From: Metridium senile
Lineage: Eukaryota; Cnidaria; Anthozoa; Actiniaria; Metridiidae
Reading direction: 5' to 3'
Assembly: GCA_949775045.1 (NCBI GenBank)
Contig: OX459100.1
Span: 15,865,396-15,929,395 of the forward strand
Length of the DNA stretch: 64,000 bases
The notes below the pieces were generated by a model. It worked only from the letters and a program-made list of their open reading frames with translations. It did no database searches and was not told the DNA's origin. The position numbers and the translations under genes are program-made. This document shows positions 45,301 to 56,318 of the stretch, piece after piece. Each line of letters opens with the position of its first letter. Positions within the stretch are counted from its first letter, which is position 1.

Positions 45301-46044
45301 TATCGCAAGACCAATTTTACCCAAACCAGAAGACTCAGGATGGTTAGTGAAAGACAACTACCTTGTGCCAATTCTTATGACACTGGATCCAATTCCAAAC
45401 TCGTGCATCGAATTGATCTCCTGCAATTGTAAGACCGGCTGTGCAACCCAGCGATGCAAGTGTCGAAAGTCAAAAATTGTGTGTACTGGACTTTGCAGCT
45501 GCAACAAATCGTCAAGTAACGTATGCATCAATGTTCCTTAAAGCCAGGTAGGCGGAAATAAATCAGTGTTATCTTGCACAGAATAAGAACTAATAGATCA
45601 ATATTTCATGTGTGATGCCTTTAACTTAATCAATAAGAGCAGTTGAATGTTAGTAATGGTCAGAGTCTTAAAACAAATATACACATATATATTCCAATTT
45701 AAAATTATCATTTCTAGTCACGTGATCTGTCACGTGATTTTTCAATTCCCCCTAAAACTCTTTGGTGCTATTGAGAATGATTGTACACTTATGAAAAATG
45801 AATAAAAATCCAGTCTAGATGTTCCTGTAGCGATGAAATAATTAAATAAACTTTTAGCCTCGTTTTCATGCCCGATTTTGACGTCATATTTTCAATGTTT
45901 AAAATCATACCTTAAACTTGAAAATCGAACTTGGCAACATTGGTTTTTGAAATCAGCATACTTTAATTAACAAGAATACATATGTTGCCATAAATCATAC
46001 AGAAATGCCCGTACCTTTACGGTACGGCGTTCTGTCCTCCAGTC
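42301..46044 (+). mobile_element. DNA transposon with 326-bp TIRs and a CXC-domain ORF
   Basis: TIRs 42301-42626 and 45719-46044 start gactggaggacagaacgccg and are inverted with only scattered mismatches. Both ends are flanked by TA (42299-42300 and 46045-46046), suggesting a TA target. The ends also hold a nearly perfect inner palindrome cgtaccgtaaaggtacg. Between the TIRs lies one broken gene on the plus strand. I do not recognise the superfamily from the termini. Confidence 0.85.
42839..45543 (+). pseudogene. Transposon protein with GCDTTS motif and C-terminal CXC cysteine motif, broken
   Basis: Starts ATG 42839 (MASRSVKCKED). The N-terminal ~200 residues have cysteine/histidine pairs (CFICLNNG, WHRNCYSDF, CMFCQN) suggesting a zinc-binding module. 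An in-frame TAA at 43385 interrupts; the same frame reopens at once. A frameshift near 44050 moves to the next frame (TPKHIGLGSTLHQVTRSK), which continues to RLGGLHISMNFLKVIG. Near 44915 the frame switches back and a stretch expected in the family appears deleted. IPVHK...HAITGCDTTSYM and a second TAA at 45026 follow, then KKTAWKVL. The end is a CXC motif (CNCKTGC..RCKCRK..CTGLCSC), as in tesmin/TSO1-like domains. Similar repetitive ORFs with H.xTGCDTTS are, from memory, common in invertebrate and fish genomes. It is not functional here. Confidence 0.75.
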
Positions 46045-46210
46045 TAGGGGGTATTTGGGGGTAATTGTTGTGCATTGTATAGGGGTGGGCTACTTGTAAC
46101 TATGCATAGACTAAAGGGTGGGCCAATAAAAGTCATTCATTGGGAATTCTGAAGTGTCTGGCTAAATAAGAAGCCTTGAAACATGAAAGTGGATTATTTA
46201 TTTATTATAA

Positions 46211-46428
46211 ACAGGTTCCCATTTAAATCTGTACTTTCCCATTTAAATCTGTACTTATGCAAATTGTGTTGATGTGTGCTAAACACACAGAACAACCAGT
46301 CAGAGAAGTTCAATTATATTCAGAAACAATATACTCTGATTGTTTGATATGTGTTTAGCACACATCAACACAATTTGCATAAGTACAGATTTAAATGGGA
46401 AAGTACAGATTTAAATGGGAACCTGTTT
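46211..46428. mobile_element. MITE family 'acaggttcccatttaaat', copy 1
   Basis: acaggttcccatttaaatct and its complement form the ends; the arm contains a direct doubling of cccatttaaatctgtactt. tgtgttgatgtgtgctaaac pairs with gtttagcacacatcaacaca. Copy 2 is at 60431-60630. Confidence 0.8.
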
Positions 46429-46728
46429 ATATTGCATGTGCTCACTGCTCTGCTTCAGTAATTTGTTCTCATACTGAGTATTTGTTGAATACAGCTATTT
46501 CAAATATGGTTAATGAAGGTTTTGTTGCATGTTGCTTACCAAGCTTGAATTATGTTATACTCATATGTAAATAATAGCAGCACAGAACAGAATATGCTGC
46601 AAAACCCTGTAAAAATTCCATATATTTTGTGACCTTTCACTGCTTTAATTCATATCATCCGTAGTTCATTTTGGGCTTGGAATGCAACATGCAACAAAAC
46701 CTTTGCCAACCCTTTTTGGAAATAGCTT

Positions 46729-47018
46729 TATACACCCTTTCCGAGAAAGTTTGTCACCCGTGAAAAGCACACAAGCTAGTGGCGCAAAGGATCATGGATC
46801 AGTTCTGAAACTAAATGTGCATCTGGAACGCCTTTCTTGTTGTTTGATAAGTCAAAACAGACATTTTTAAATAACATTTTGACAAGCTAGTGTAGCAATG
46901 TGGCCATGAAATCCCTGCATTCTAATAAAGTGTACATAGGCTACCCATAATCCCCTGCACTTTTAGCTTGTAGGCTTTTCAATTCACGGGTGACAAAGTT
47001 TCTTGGAAAGAGTGTATA
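46729..47018. mobile_element. MITE family 'cacccgtgaaaag', copy 2
   Basis: Ends tatacaccctttccgagaaa and the inverse tttcttggaaagagtgtata. Inner arms are gtcacccgtgaaaagc and ttcacgggtgac. A short ORF inside is shared with the copies but shows no protein similarity I recognise. Confidence 0.75.
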
Positions 47019-47910
47019 ATTAAGCCTGAAAATCTTAAATGCCAATAATTATTATTTATTCAACTATTCATTGCAATCAATTTCAAAGAATTTCAAATGG
47101 TGAAGCTGCATGATAGATTTATCTTGTGAAACAATGAAAAGTTATGGGGAAAAAATATCAATATTTTTACAAAAAATGAAACTTATAATATGAACAAGTA
47201 TTGCTTTTAATGTAAATACTTTAACATTGAATGTGAAGTTCAACAAATATATAATAACTATTTCTACATAGTGAACAAGTTATACCAGTTTCCCAATAAC
47301 AGCTCAAAAGCTAAAATCAAGCAAGGATCAAGGAAGCGTGAGAGGGGGTGACTTTCTTGTATGCCGGCCATAATTAGTTCAGCAGGGGAACATGGGGAGG
47401 GGTCCTCAACACCGCAATAACATTTTAACCACATCGCATCACAATTTCTCTCACCAAACACCATAGCTTTAAAATTCACCGCACACCACAGCTTTGGAAA
47501 TTATAGCAAACAGCGCACACTGAAGGCATTTACATCACCGCAACACTGAACTTTGATAATTTTTTCACCACAACACCACAAAAAAATATACATCAACACT
47601 GCAATTGCCCATGTCCCCATCCTTCAGTATTCACCAACAAATATATGACAAAAAAAATACCAAGAAGACTTGACTGTGGAAAAGGGAGGGGCTACTAACC
47701 CAAATCGCCTTTTGTAATCCCACCTTGAAATATACTTGCACTAGTAAGTACATGTACTAAGAAAAATGTTGGTACTCTATGCTACTTTTAACCTTGTGCT
47801 GACAGTGTATACAATAATACTTAAGCAATATATTATTTGCTGGATTAACTAAATGTAGGTATACATTTCTTGTTGCTTTGATTTACGCAAAGAAATAAAG
47901 TTTTCACCCT
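47019..47910. repeat. Intergenic DNA with a diverged accgcaa-type element
   Basis: At about 47390-47625, bounded by ggggaacatgggga and ccatgtcccc, the interior reiterates accgcaa/accacag/accacaa motifs, like a decayed relative of the elements at 41494 and 50339. The rest shows nothing. Confidence 0.5.
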
Positions 47911-48160
47911 GATCCTATAACTAAGAAATACATCACTTGTTGACTGTCAGTGTTGACTTGGGCATAGAGGAAAGGACCTCAAAGCTCTTTCCACCCTAAC
48001 ACTATAACTGAACAATACATCACTTGTTGACTGTCAGTGTTGACTTGGTCAAAGAGAAGAGGAGCTCAAAGCTCAACCTAACACAATAACTAAGAAATAC
48101 AACACTTGCTGTGTCAACTTGGGCAAAGAGACTAAGAGCTCAAAGCACACTACAGCTATT
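47911..48160. repeat. Three degenerate ~85-bp tandem repeats
   Basis: Units contain ctataact(a/g)a(g/a)(a/c)aatac, cacttg(t)tgactgtcagtg and cttgg(g/t)ca(t/a)agag...ctcaaagct. They lie in the 3' flank of the mucin-like gene. Confidence 0.7.
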
Positions 48161-48651
48161 TCAAAAAAGGATGTCATAGGTGATAGGCAATTTGATGATC
48201 CAAGAATAACTGGAATCAATGTTTCTGCTTGATATTCATTGTCAAGAACACAGAGGTTAGTGTTGAGATATTCTGTGTTGTTTTTAGTCTAGAAAAAAAT
48301 AATTTAAAGGCCTTGAATATTTGTGATGAGTTGTATAAATGATCTAAAGCTTATTGCCTTTGGCAATGACAACCTTTTTTGAAATAGGTTTAAACAAAGT
48401 GCTGTAAGAAAGTAATAAATATATTGTAACTGTTCTACAGTGTTTTCCCTTTAGTAAGCTACAAAATGTCTACCAGCATGTTGTAAATGCTTACAAAATG
48501 TTAAAATTATGAAGCTAAATTGAGAGGTTTTTAAAATTTAACACATCTTTTATGTCATTCAACTATTATGATATAAAAGGTATCAAAGTTCTTATTTGTG
48601 AATTATTAATGTTCAAGTGCAAATCCAAAGTTGTCAAGCCTGCCATTCGCT

Positions 48652-51343
48652 CTAAATAAGTCTAGACAGGGAGCCATCTCCTTCCATTTCTCTGTACATT
48701 TTTCGTTGTCGTACATACATGACTGTCATGACAACAAACGCAAGAGCAAATATGATGTCGAAGGATACTGCAGCCCATTTGTAGCTTCTCTCTGAAGCAA
48801 GCAGCTTCTCACAGGTATGGCAATCTATTGATTACAAAAAGATTATTATCAGCAAATACAGTTACAAATCTAAATCAAATTGAGTCTTATTGTAAGTAAT
48901 TATTTCAAAAATCAAAGCCTGCAAAAGATGTCGGTCACATTCAAAGCTATGACATTAATGATATCACAGTTCCCTGCACCATCTTAAAAGATAGCCTTTG
49001 CATCAAAGCGAGACGAACGTTGAGCTTGCAATGATAGAGACCTTTTAACACCTCACAGGACAATTATTCACGTGTCTCTATCATTGCAAGCTCAACATTC
49101 ATATCACTTTGAACAATACAAAGGCCTGGCTACCTTTCAATTAAATTCAGTCAAACATATTCATTTCACTGTTAAAGACAGTTGAAAAGTCTTGAAAAAA
49201 CAACAACAAACAAGTAAAGTCAGAGCATTTTTAAAATCTTTATGTGGGTGACAAAAACAGCAAAAAACAGTTTTTAAATTTAGGCATTAATTTTATCATA
49301 ATAAATGACTATTACAGTGTGAGTGTTGAAACAGAGTTCACCAAAGCATAACAGTATTTATCCAATAACTTAACGATCAAGAATATGAACAATAGAATCT
49401 CTTCAAATGTTTGATTTTGTTTTGCTTTTTAAATTTAAAAATGCTAATTCACCGGGTTTGCCAAAAGCCCATAATTTTCAAGAATGTTGAGCAAAATGCT
49501 ATTAATTTGCCTAGATATTCACTTATTTACCATGTTGGTTTATATCAAAATTATGATCGAAACGGCAAAAGTTCCTGAAATATTGCACAAATTTCATTCC
49601 TTCAAATGCTTGACAAGTGTTGCGTGACTTAAATTACTTCACTAATATATATATCTCTTGAAGTGGATAAAATTTTGTACGCTCATGGGGACTGTAAACG
49701 ATATCGAAAGCACAACTTCATGGAGCCCATAGTTTAAAAGTTAGTATTTTGATGACGTCACACGAAGCCCAAGAATAATTTTCATTATATGTGAACAGAA
49801 TAGATCAAGATTGATTAAGAAACCTCTTGGTCAGTGAGAACCCTGAACAAGTTTTTTTGTTTAAATTTATCTAAAAAAAATTAGTTAAAACTATTTTGAA
49901 ATCTGTATTTGTTAGTCATTACTGTTAATTATGTCATACCTGCTGAATGTGGATGGGTAGTTGGTTTGGGTGGCTGACTGGTTGTAAGATTGGCAACCAT
50001 TGATGAAGGACCAACTGTAGGTGATGGTGCAATAGTTGATGTTCTTATTGGTGAACTTGCACTGGTTGGTGATACATGATGTGTAGATGTTCTATTGGTA
50101 GGTGTAGTGGTAGGTGTAGTGGTAGGTGTAGGTGTAGTGGTAGGTGTTGGTGTAGGTGTAGGTGTAGGTGTGTTGACATGTGTACTGGTAAGGTTAACTG
50201 TACGGGTCACAATTTGGCTGGCAGTACTGGATGAAAATGATGGCGAGACTGACAGTGTACCTAAAAAATATACACAAGTTAAAATACGAATTACACAGTG
50301 TCTCAATGTCATAGAGCGAAAACACTATATCCATGAAGGAGGGGGACATTGGGGTTTGCGGTATTGCGGTATTGGCCATTTTTTAATGTGATATTGCGGT
50401 AAAAGGAATATATTTTTGCGGTAATGCGTGATTTAGGTTACCTGCGTTATGCGATATTTATCCTTTTTTAAGCGGTATTTCAATGAAATAAGCAAAATCT
50501 AGTGGTAATTCGGGATTTAGAATTACTGTGGTATGCGATATTAACAGTTTTTGTTTTTGTATTTTTTTGGTACGTATGGATGGTGAAAAAAACCCCAACG
50601 TTTAATGACCTTTGATTTAAATTAAATGTTGTGCGGTATGCGGTATTTGCAAATATTATTTTGCAATAATGCAGGATTTTTAAATAATTTTTGGGATTTA
50701 AACCCCCCTAATGTCCCCCTCATGAAGTACAATAAAATTACTAAGACAAAGACAAGTAAAGTTGTAATGAGGTATTTAGTGTTTCCTTTTGTATTTGATG
50801 TTTCTGGTTGAGTGATGCTGACTAAATAGTCACTAAATAGAAACTATTAGTTAGTAACTATTTTGTTTTTGTTTCATGGTTTTGGTGTTTACGATCTAGA
50901 TAAAAATACAATGAACATTTTTTTGGTTAGCTAACATACCCAATCCCAGCTAGTACAAAATATTTAATTAAAGGATGCAAAACCTTTGAGAATTTGACAA
51001 AAGAAATCACGCCTGTTACGAGTTTTGTAAATCTCATACAGGTGTGAAGATATGTGTATACAAACCGAATGCAATAAACTAAAAACAAAATAGGTAGGAA
51101 AGCAACAGAAAATAATACTTTTAACAATTTGAATTTCTCGGAATTAATTAACTTATTTTACTCGAAGCAGACTTCTTCGAAAATACCTAAATTTACCCAC
51201 AATTGTCTATCTAGATTAGCCAGTATTAAAACCTAACAAAAGGAAAACTTACTTGTGGTTTTATTTTTGGCGAAAATTGGTTGTATTGAGATCAGAAGAA
51301 ACAGGAGAAGCGAGAGTCTGTCAACTGAACTCCACTGCGCCAT
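48652..51343 (-). CDS. Mucin-like single-pass type I membrane protein, unknown function
   Basis: Three exons splice on the minus strand: 51343-51253, 50260-49940 and 48824-48652 (585 nt, 194 aa plus stop). Both introns are GT-AG and phase 1, with the split codons giving Ser and Asp. Residues 1-25 form a signal peptide (RLSLLLFLLISIQPIFA). A Ser/Thr/Pro-rich domain follows, with a TPTPTP/TTTPT run of about 25 residues (around 60-85) that is a likely O-glycosylation site, and several N-x-S/T sites. A CHTC motif (DCHTCEKLL) precedes the membrane helix WAAVSFDIIFALAFVVMTVMYV, then a short basic tail RQRKMYREM...SRLI. I do not recognise an ortholog; a sialomucin-like surface protein is the general class. 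Confidence 0.75.
48965..49140. mobile_element. MITE family 'ccttcacagtt', copy 2
   Basis: In intron 2 of the mucin-like gene. cacagttccctgcaccatct matches the copy at 38480; gaacgttgagcttgcaatga pairs with tcattgcaagctcaacattc. Confidence 0.7.
50088..50175. repeat. Coding (GGTGTA)n minisatellite
   Basis: Hexamer repeats ggtgta/ggtagt on the plus strand encode the Thr-Pro run of the mucin-like protein on the minus strand; length variation would change the stalk in multiples of two residues. Confidence 0.85.
50314..50896. mobile_element. MITE family 'gagcg..atatccatgaa', copy 2, carrying a nested MITE
   Basis: In intron 1 of the mucin-like gene. Left end gagcgaaaacactatatcca and right end catggttttggtgtttacgatc lie between TA dinucleotides. 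It is interrupted after atatccatgaag by the element at 50339-50721. The uninterrupted version is at 24768-24995. Confidence 0.75.
50339..50721. mobile_element. MITE with reiterated taccgcaa interior, copy 2 (nested)
   Basis: Ends gagggggacatt and aatgtccccctc with a 6-bp duplication atgaag (50333-50338 and 50722-50727). The interior is tgcggtat-type reiterations, the complement of the copy at 41494-41894. Confidence 0.85.
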
Positions 51344-51532
51344 TTTTGCAAAACAGATCGACGAAAATCCTAGTCACGTGATGTCCTTGTACACAGGGAG
51401 CCCAAATCATTGTACCTGATATCTAAAACAACAAACAAGCAAAAGCAGAACATGAAAAGCAAGATAAGAATTTGTTTTTGTGAGTGTAATAATGAATACA
51501 TTTTAATATTTTAATTTCATCTTTTAATGTTG

Positions 51533-51605
51533 ACCGGTTGGCTTAGTTGGTTATGCACCAAACTACAATGTGAGAGGTGCTGGATTTGCAACCCAGCCAT
51601 ACCAA
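51533..51605 (+). repeat. tRNA-like relic
   Basis: ggttggcttagttggttatg resembles a tRNA D arm and ggatttgcaaccc a degenerate B box. No proper acceptor stem is seen; probably a SINE or tRNA pseudogene. Confidence 0.4.
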
Positions 51606-51923
51606 TACACAATGTCTAAAATAATTGAGGTGCTACTTTTTAATTACCTCTACAATTGGTTAGACCTTCACGTCTCCTTGGATAAAATATATAATCAGAC
51701 ATTCCACACTCATTGTAAAGGGGGATGGAGGGAGGGAGGGAGGGGGGGGTATAAAAACACCCATAGTACTATTCGATGAAGAGTAGGTAGAGCTCCCAGT
51801 GGAGTGGTCTGACCACTGTAATAGGCGGACCAACATTTTTGGACCAACATTGTTGGAAAATATTGTTTGTTGAATACAAGAACAAAAGAAATGTTGAATG
51901 AATCTTGGCCCAACATGTTGGAT

Positions 51924-52235
51924 CTGTTTACAGTCAAAGGACATGAAGCGTGCCCGTCTAGACTGCATTATTCGTTTTATTATTCGATTCTTGACTTAAT
52001 TCTTCATTTTCCAGTATCGGTTAAAGTATTCAAAAACTGAATGAAACCTCTTTAAATCTCACAGAATAATCAGATTTAATATCTCTATTAATAATAGTAC
52101 CAATTATTTTTGATATCATAATCATTTATATGAATTTTAAGAAGTTTGAAAAACAAGAATGAAGTCAAAAATCGAATAATGAAATGAATAATGCAGTCTA
52201 AACGGGCATGCTTCATGTCCTTTAACTGTAAACAG
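51924..52235. mobile_element. Inverted-repeat element
   Basis: ctgtttacagtcaaaggaca pairs with tgtcctttaactgtaaacag; arms of about 85 bp include gactgcattattcgttttat against tgaaatgaataatgcagtct. Confidence 0.75.
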
Positions 52236-52529
52236 GCCTAAGTTTTATTGATGTCCCTGTCTTCACATGGAGGAAAATGCTAAATGAATAAAACAATAAG
52301 ATGTTTCTGAGCCCATCATATGTCATTCTTGGCCAAATGTTATTAAGAAATGTGAAGCACCAGGTGATAATTGTATGTGTTTTGAAGAATAGGGTGAAGT
52401 GCAGTGATAGTGCATGGAAGGGAGAGATGAACTTATACAAGAAAGCATGCAGATGAGCTTGTGCAGTCTTGAGAAAAAGACAACTTTTGTGTTCAATGGT
52501 GACATAATTTTTAGCAGCTTGAGGTATGT

Positions 52530-52830
52530 ATCTAACAGACCTCTTTCATAAATGGTGGGAAATGGCTTTTACAAGTAAATTAGATATCTCAACATTTTAA
52601 CACTGTCATATGAAACAATAACTATAAATAGGCATTCACTGTTCTGTGCAGAATAATAATAAAGTTATGAATACAAATGTAAATTTTTTTATGTAATTTC
52701 CTGTTGACGGCTGTGTGTTTAACCTGATTTTCTTTTAATTTTTATAGCTCCTTGAAACTTTCATTTCTTTTTCTCAAACTTTCACAAGTTATTGTGTTGG
52801 CTTGTCTATCACATGATTAGCTTTCTTTAC
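52530..52830. repeat. Diverged dispersed repeat, copy 1
   Basis: Shares ordered blocks with 62700-63030: cctctttcataaat.., acactgtcatatgaaa, ataggcat, and ttttctcaaactttcacaag followed by ttattgt. Same orientation; an old repeat with no ORF. Confidence 0.55.
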
Positions 52831-53192
52831 CTTACATCAAAGAAATTCAATATTATGATAATTAAAATGCAGTCATTATATTGAAGGGTTTCAAAAATAT
52901 TTCCAAGTGACAGCTCTGAATGCCAGCAAACACAGTGAACTTCATTTTACAATTTGTACTGTACCTTTTTAATGTCATGCATTTCAATGTAATCTACATA
53001 ATCTGAAGAGCAGATAAAGTCAATATGACAGAGTTGTAAACAATGATTCATCTCTTGCAACTTCCCTAGTTACATAAAAATATTTGCAAGAATGTTCTCA
53101 AAATAAGTTTAAAATTACACAAACTCACACACAATCCTGACACTTTAGTCTGACATAAAATACACTTTTTCCACATCCATGACACTCAGATA

Positions 53193-53495
53193 CAGGGTTC
53201 GTGCTGATGTCAGTAAACAAAATCTAAGGAGTTTTCAAGGAGTTTTCAGGGACCAAAAAGTAATTTTTAAGCCCTTTTTGCGACAACTTTAATATATAAT
53301 TGATATTCCTGTCATTGTTAACGTCACACAGAATGAACATATTTTATCAAAATTTACCATACTTTAGCTAGAATTAAGGAGTTTTTAAGGAGTTTTTGTT
53401 GATTTTCTAAAATTCAAGGGCTTTTCAAGTGCCCTTAAAAATGTAAATCAAATCTAAGGAGTTTTCAAGGAGTTTAAGGAGTAGCACGAACCCTG
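53193..53495. mobile_element. 303-bp MITE with aaggagttttcaaggag interior
   Basis: Ends cagggttcgtgct and agcacgaaccctg are flanked by cagata on both sides (53187-53192 and 53496-53501). The interior reiterates aaggagtttt(c/t)aaggag. Confidence 0.8.
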
Positions 53496-53691
53496 CAGAT
53501 ACCTAATAAATTTAATGATCTTGGATAATAATTGCTCTCTAGTTAGTAAAACTTAAAGTAAGTACCCGTAAAATAATGTACTATGACTGAATAAGGAATC
53601 TTCAAAATAAAAAAAATTCAAAATTTATAAAAATCAAAATGCTTCTATTGTCGGATGTTTGTTAAGTTGCTTCTCATGAGCATGCTCAGAG

Positions 53692-55780
53692 TCACATGTG
53701 GCCAGGTGCTGTGGCCACAGCAGTAGGTTGTATTGGGCGATCTAGTTTGGCTTTAACAATCATATTCTGAAGTCTATTTAAAGCTTTTTTCAATGAGTCC
53801 TGTTGTCGCTTCACTCCTGACATTCCTTCATAAAGATTTTTTTCCAGATCTGAGACTTGCTTTTTACTCAGTTGCACATCTTCATCTTTGGAATCTTGAT
53901 TATAGCAGGTATCAACTGGCCGCTGCTTTATATTCATGTGTTTTCCCCTGATTTTGGTTAATTCCATGTTGAGTTCATGAAGATTAGCAGTTGCATCTTG
54001 AAGCTGGAAACAAAGGGTATCATTATTATTGTCAGTGAATAGCCCAACATTGGACTGGAATTGATTTGCACCATTACGCTGCAAATGGTCATGTGCCATT
54101 TAAATAATGTTAAAATAACGTTATTTTAATGTCACATCACCATATGGAGCACCCCAAATGGTCAAGACAGTCAACTGGAATCCAAAACGTGATTGACTAT
54201 TTATTTTGGCAGTGCAAACAGTTGATTAATTTCAGTAGTAAGTGAACACACAACTGGTCTATACACGGTAGGCATACAGCACCTTTCATAATTAGTTGCC
54301 ATTGAATATCAGACACAAAAATATAAAATGTTCTTTTTATTATTTTTTAACTACCTTCAAAATATCACAGCTATGAACTGAATATTTTTTAGTGCAGTGC
54401 AAACAGCCTTTTTCACATTGGCATTTGAATAATGGTGGCCATGTAATTATGAAAGTTGCTGTACATAATGCAACATTAAATTATATGTATGTCTGGTTTT
54501 GAACCATGCAGCCTTGATTGATGATATTGAGTTGTGATTGTATAGCTTTGTGTAGCATTGAAAAACATGGTTGTGTTGGTGTCTGAAAACGACTTCTGTT
54601 CAGGATTTTAAAGACTGGACACACCTGGACACCACAATTCGATATCATCAAGCATTACTACGGTTTTTGACTTTCTGCAAACTCAGACATTTCAATGGTC
54701 TTTTGTGAAACACGTTTTTAGCTGCCGTCAATCAAAACTAATTAGTCTAAACCTTTGAAATCCTTGATTGGCGGCAGCTAAATGTGTGTATTGAAAAGCT
54801 AGCCGTTGAAATGTCTGAGTTTGCAGGAAGTTGAAAACCACAGTAAATGCAACAAATATAACAAAATGTTATTAAATACTTTATATATATGTGTGTGTGT
54901 GTGTATATTAGCTTAGTATTGACAAGCACATCAATATTCATTTATACTACAGGGGGATTCCAATGATAAAATTTTCCTATTTATTGATTCTTATCTTCCA
55001 GGCAGAGCTAAGTGACATCGTTGATCAGTTGATTGAATGTGTTGATGTAGAAAACTAATTATGGATGAGATTGTTTCGAAAGAAAACATTATTATTAAAA
55101 GCCAGCATAGATGTAGTTATGGGAGGGTGGGGGGTGGGTTATTATCCCCAATGAAAATTGAAATATCTCAACGTTGAATCATGAAAACAAGCTATTACCT
55201 GTGATAGCGAGCTAGTAATTGCCTGATCTAGGTTCTTGATTTTCTGGGAAATCTCAGGGTATCCATGTTTTACGAGCAGATCATTCATGCTTTCAGCTAG
55301 TTGTCGCTCGGTTACCTCTTGGAGGTACGTCTTGTGTATGATCCACGCTGCATCGATGTACAGTTTTAAATCTCTCTTTCCCCATTCATTGTAGGCACGA
55401 TCACTGCATAGCTCCTCAGCCGTTTGATTCCAAAATCGCCAATATTGTCTGGTCATCTCGGCGTCCTGCACTTCGATTTCACGGTCGGAGAAGATCCTGA
55501 TACCCCTTCGTCTGGCATATGGATATTTGTCTCCTGGTATAATCTCGGGCACCTTGTCCGCTGCCTTACTAGACTGTTTCGACTTCTTGGATTTCTTCTT
55601 TGGGGGTTCGGCCACGTCTTTTTCGCCGTTTGCTTTAGTGTTTTGTGCAGGGGAGGCAGTTTCAAGACCGTCATCAGCGACCTTGCTAGATGCAGATGGT
55701 AGCTCGTCTTTTTCGCTAGAATCCACTATTTCTTGCTGCTGATTGTCTGAATTGGACACAACGCTTTCTTCTCCACTCAT
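53692..55780 (-). CDS. Coiled-coil protein of unknown function, two exons
   Basis: Exon 1 is 55780-55199 (194 codons, donor caggtaata) and exon 2 is 54003-53692 (acceptor tttccag), both in phase 0, giving 297 aa. Residues 1-85 are acidic/polar with a basic patch PPKKKSKKSKQS that could be a nuclear localisation signal. Residues ~88-165 form a compact aromatic-rich segment (YARRRGIRIFSDREIEVQ, YWRFWNQTAEEL, YIDAAWIIHKTYL). From ~170 onward there are heptad-like helices (LLVKHGYPEISQKIKNLDQA, then VSDLEKNLYEGMSGVKRQQD). I do not recognise it. A further exon inside the 1.2-kb intron cannot be excluded. Confidence 0.75.
54663..54845. mobile_element. Inverted repeat in the coiled-coil gene intron
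   Basis: tgcaaactcagacatttcaa pairs with ttgaaatgtctgagtttgca; inner tagctgccgtcaatcaa pairs with ttgattggcggcagcta. Confidence 0.7.
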
Positions 55781-56105
55781 CTTAAATATATGTATTTGTA
55801 AAAGAAACCAGAATTGCCAAAGAAAAGATGGGGAGAAACGAGTAAGAATATACCTAACGTGTTGTGCTCTTTGACTTGGAGTGGAACGCGAGTTGGCGAA
55901 GCGTCCTTCACCACCCCTCCCTGTTAGTCACCAGACTCCACACATCTTTTAAAATTCCCAGAGATCAAAGCGGGTAGCATATGGATATAAGAGTGAGATT
56001 TCAAAATCTAAATTTTTCGAAATTAAAACCACATCAACAATGAGAATAATACTTAATGTACCAGATGGAGTGTTTGTCTGAGAGCAGTCAGTTTGTACAT
56101 CAGTG
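55781..56105. promoter_or_regulatory. Upstream region of the coiled-coil gene
   Basis: Contains a GC-richer stretch just upstream of the ATG (55860-55920, acttggagtggaacgcgagt) that could be the promoter. No defined element is seen. Confidence 0.3.
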
Positions 56106-56318
56106 GTCCTTTTGTGTTTAGGGATCAAGGGAGCATGGGCATTTATTTTTAGGGAACAAGGGCCAAAATATGATAAAACAATAGTTTTTTGGGGTCATGG
56201 GAGGGTCATGGGAGCATAAGGTAAAACATTTTAGGGAGACAGTTTTTTTACTTATGGGGTACAAGGGAGAAAATGCAAAAAGATCAAAGGAGCATGGGAG
56301 CATGCACCCCCCTCCCCC
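56106..56318. repeat. Element with reiterated gggatcaagggagcatggg motif
   Basis: Units of aggga(t/a)caaggg..., gggagcatggg and tcatgggagg alternate with T-rich spacers; it ends in cacccccctccccccg. Ends are poorly defined. It belongs to the same G-rich reiterated class. Confidence 0.5.

Noticed and set aside
46682..46870. Short ORF shared with 62381-62590 (HPFRESLSPVKSTQASG)
   Set aside because: It is the terminal repeat of a MITE family read through; it is in opposite orientations and not conserved as protein.
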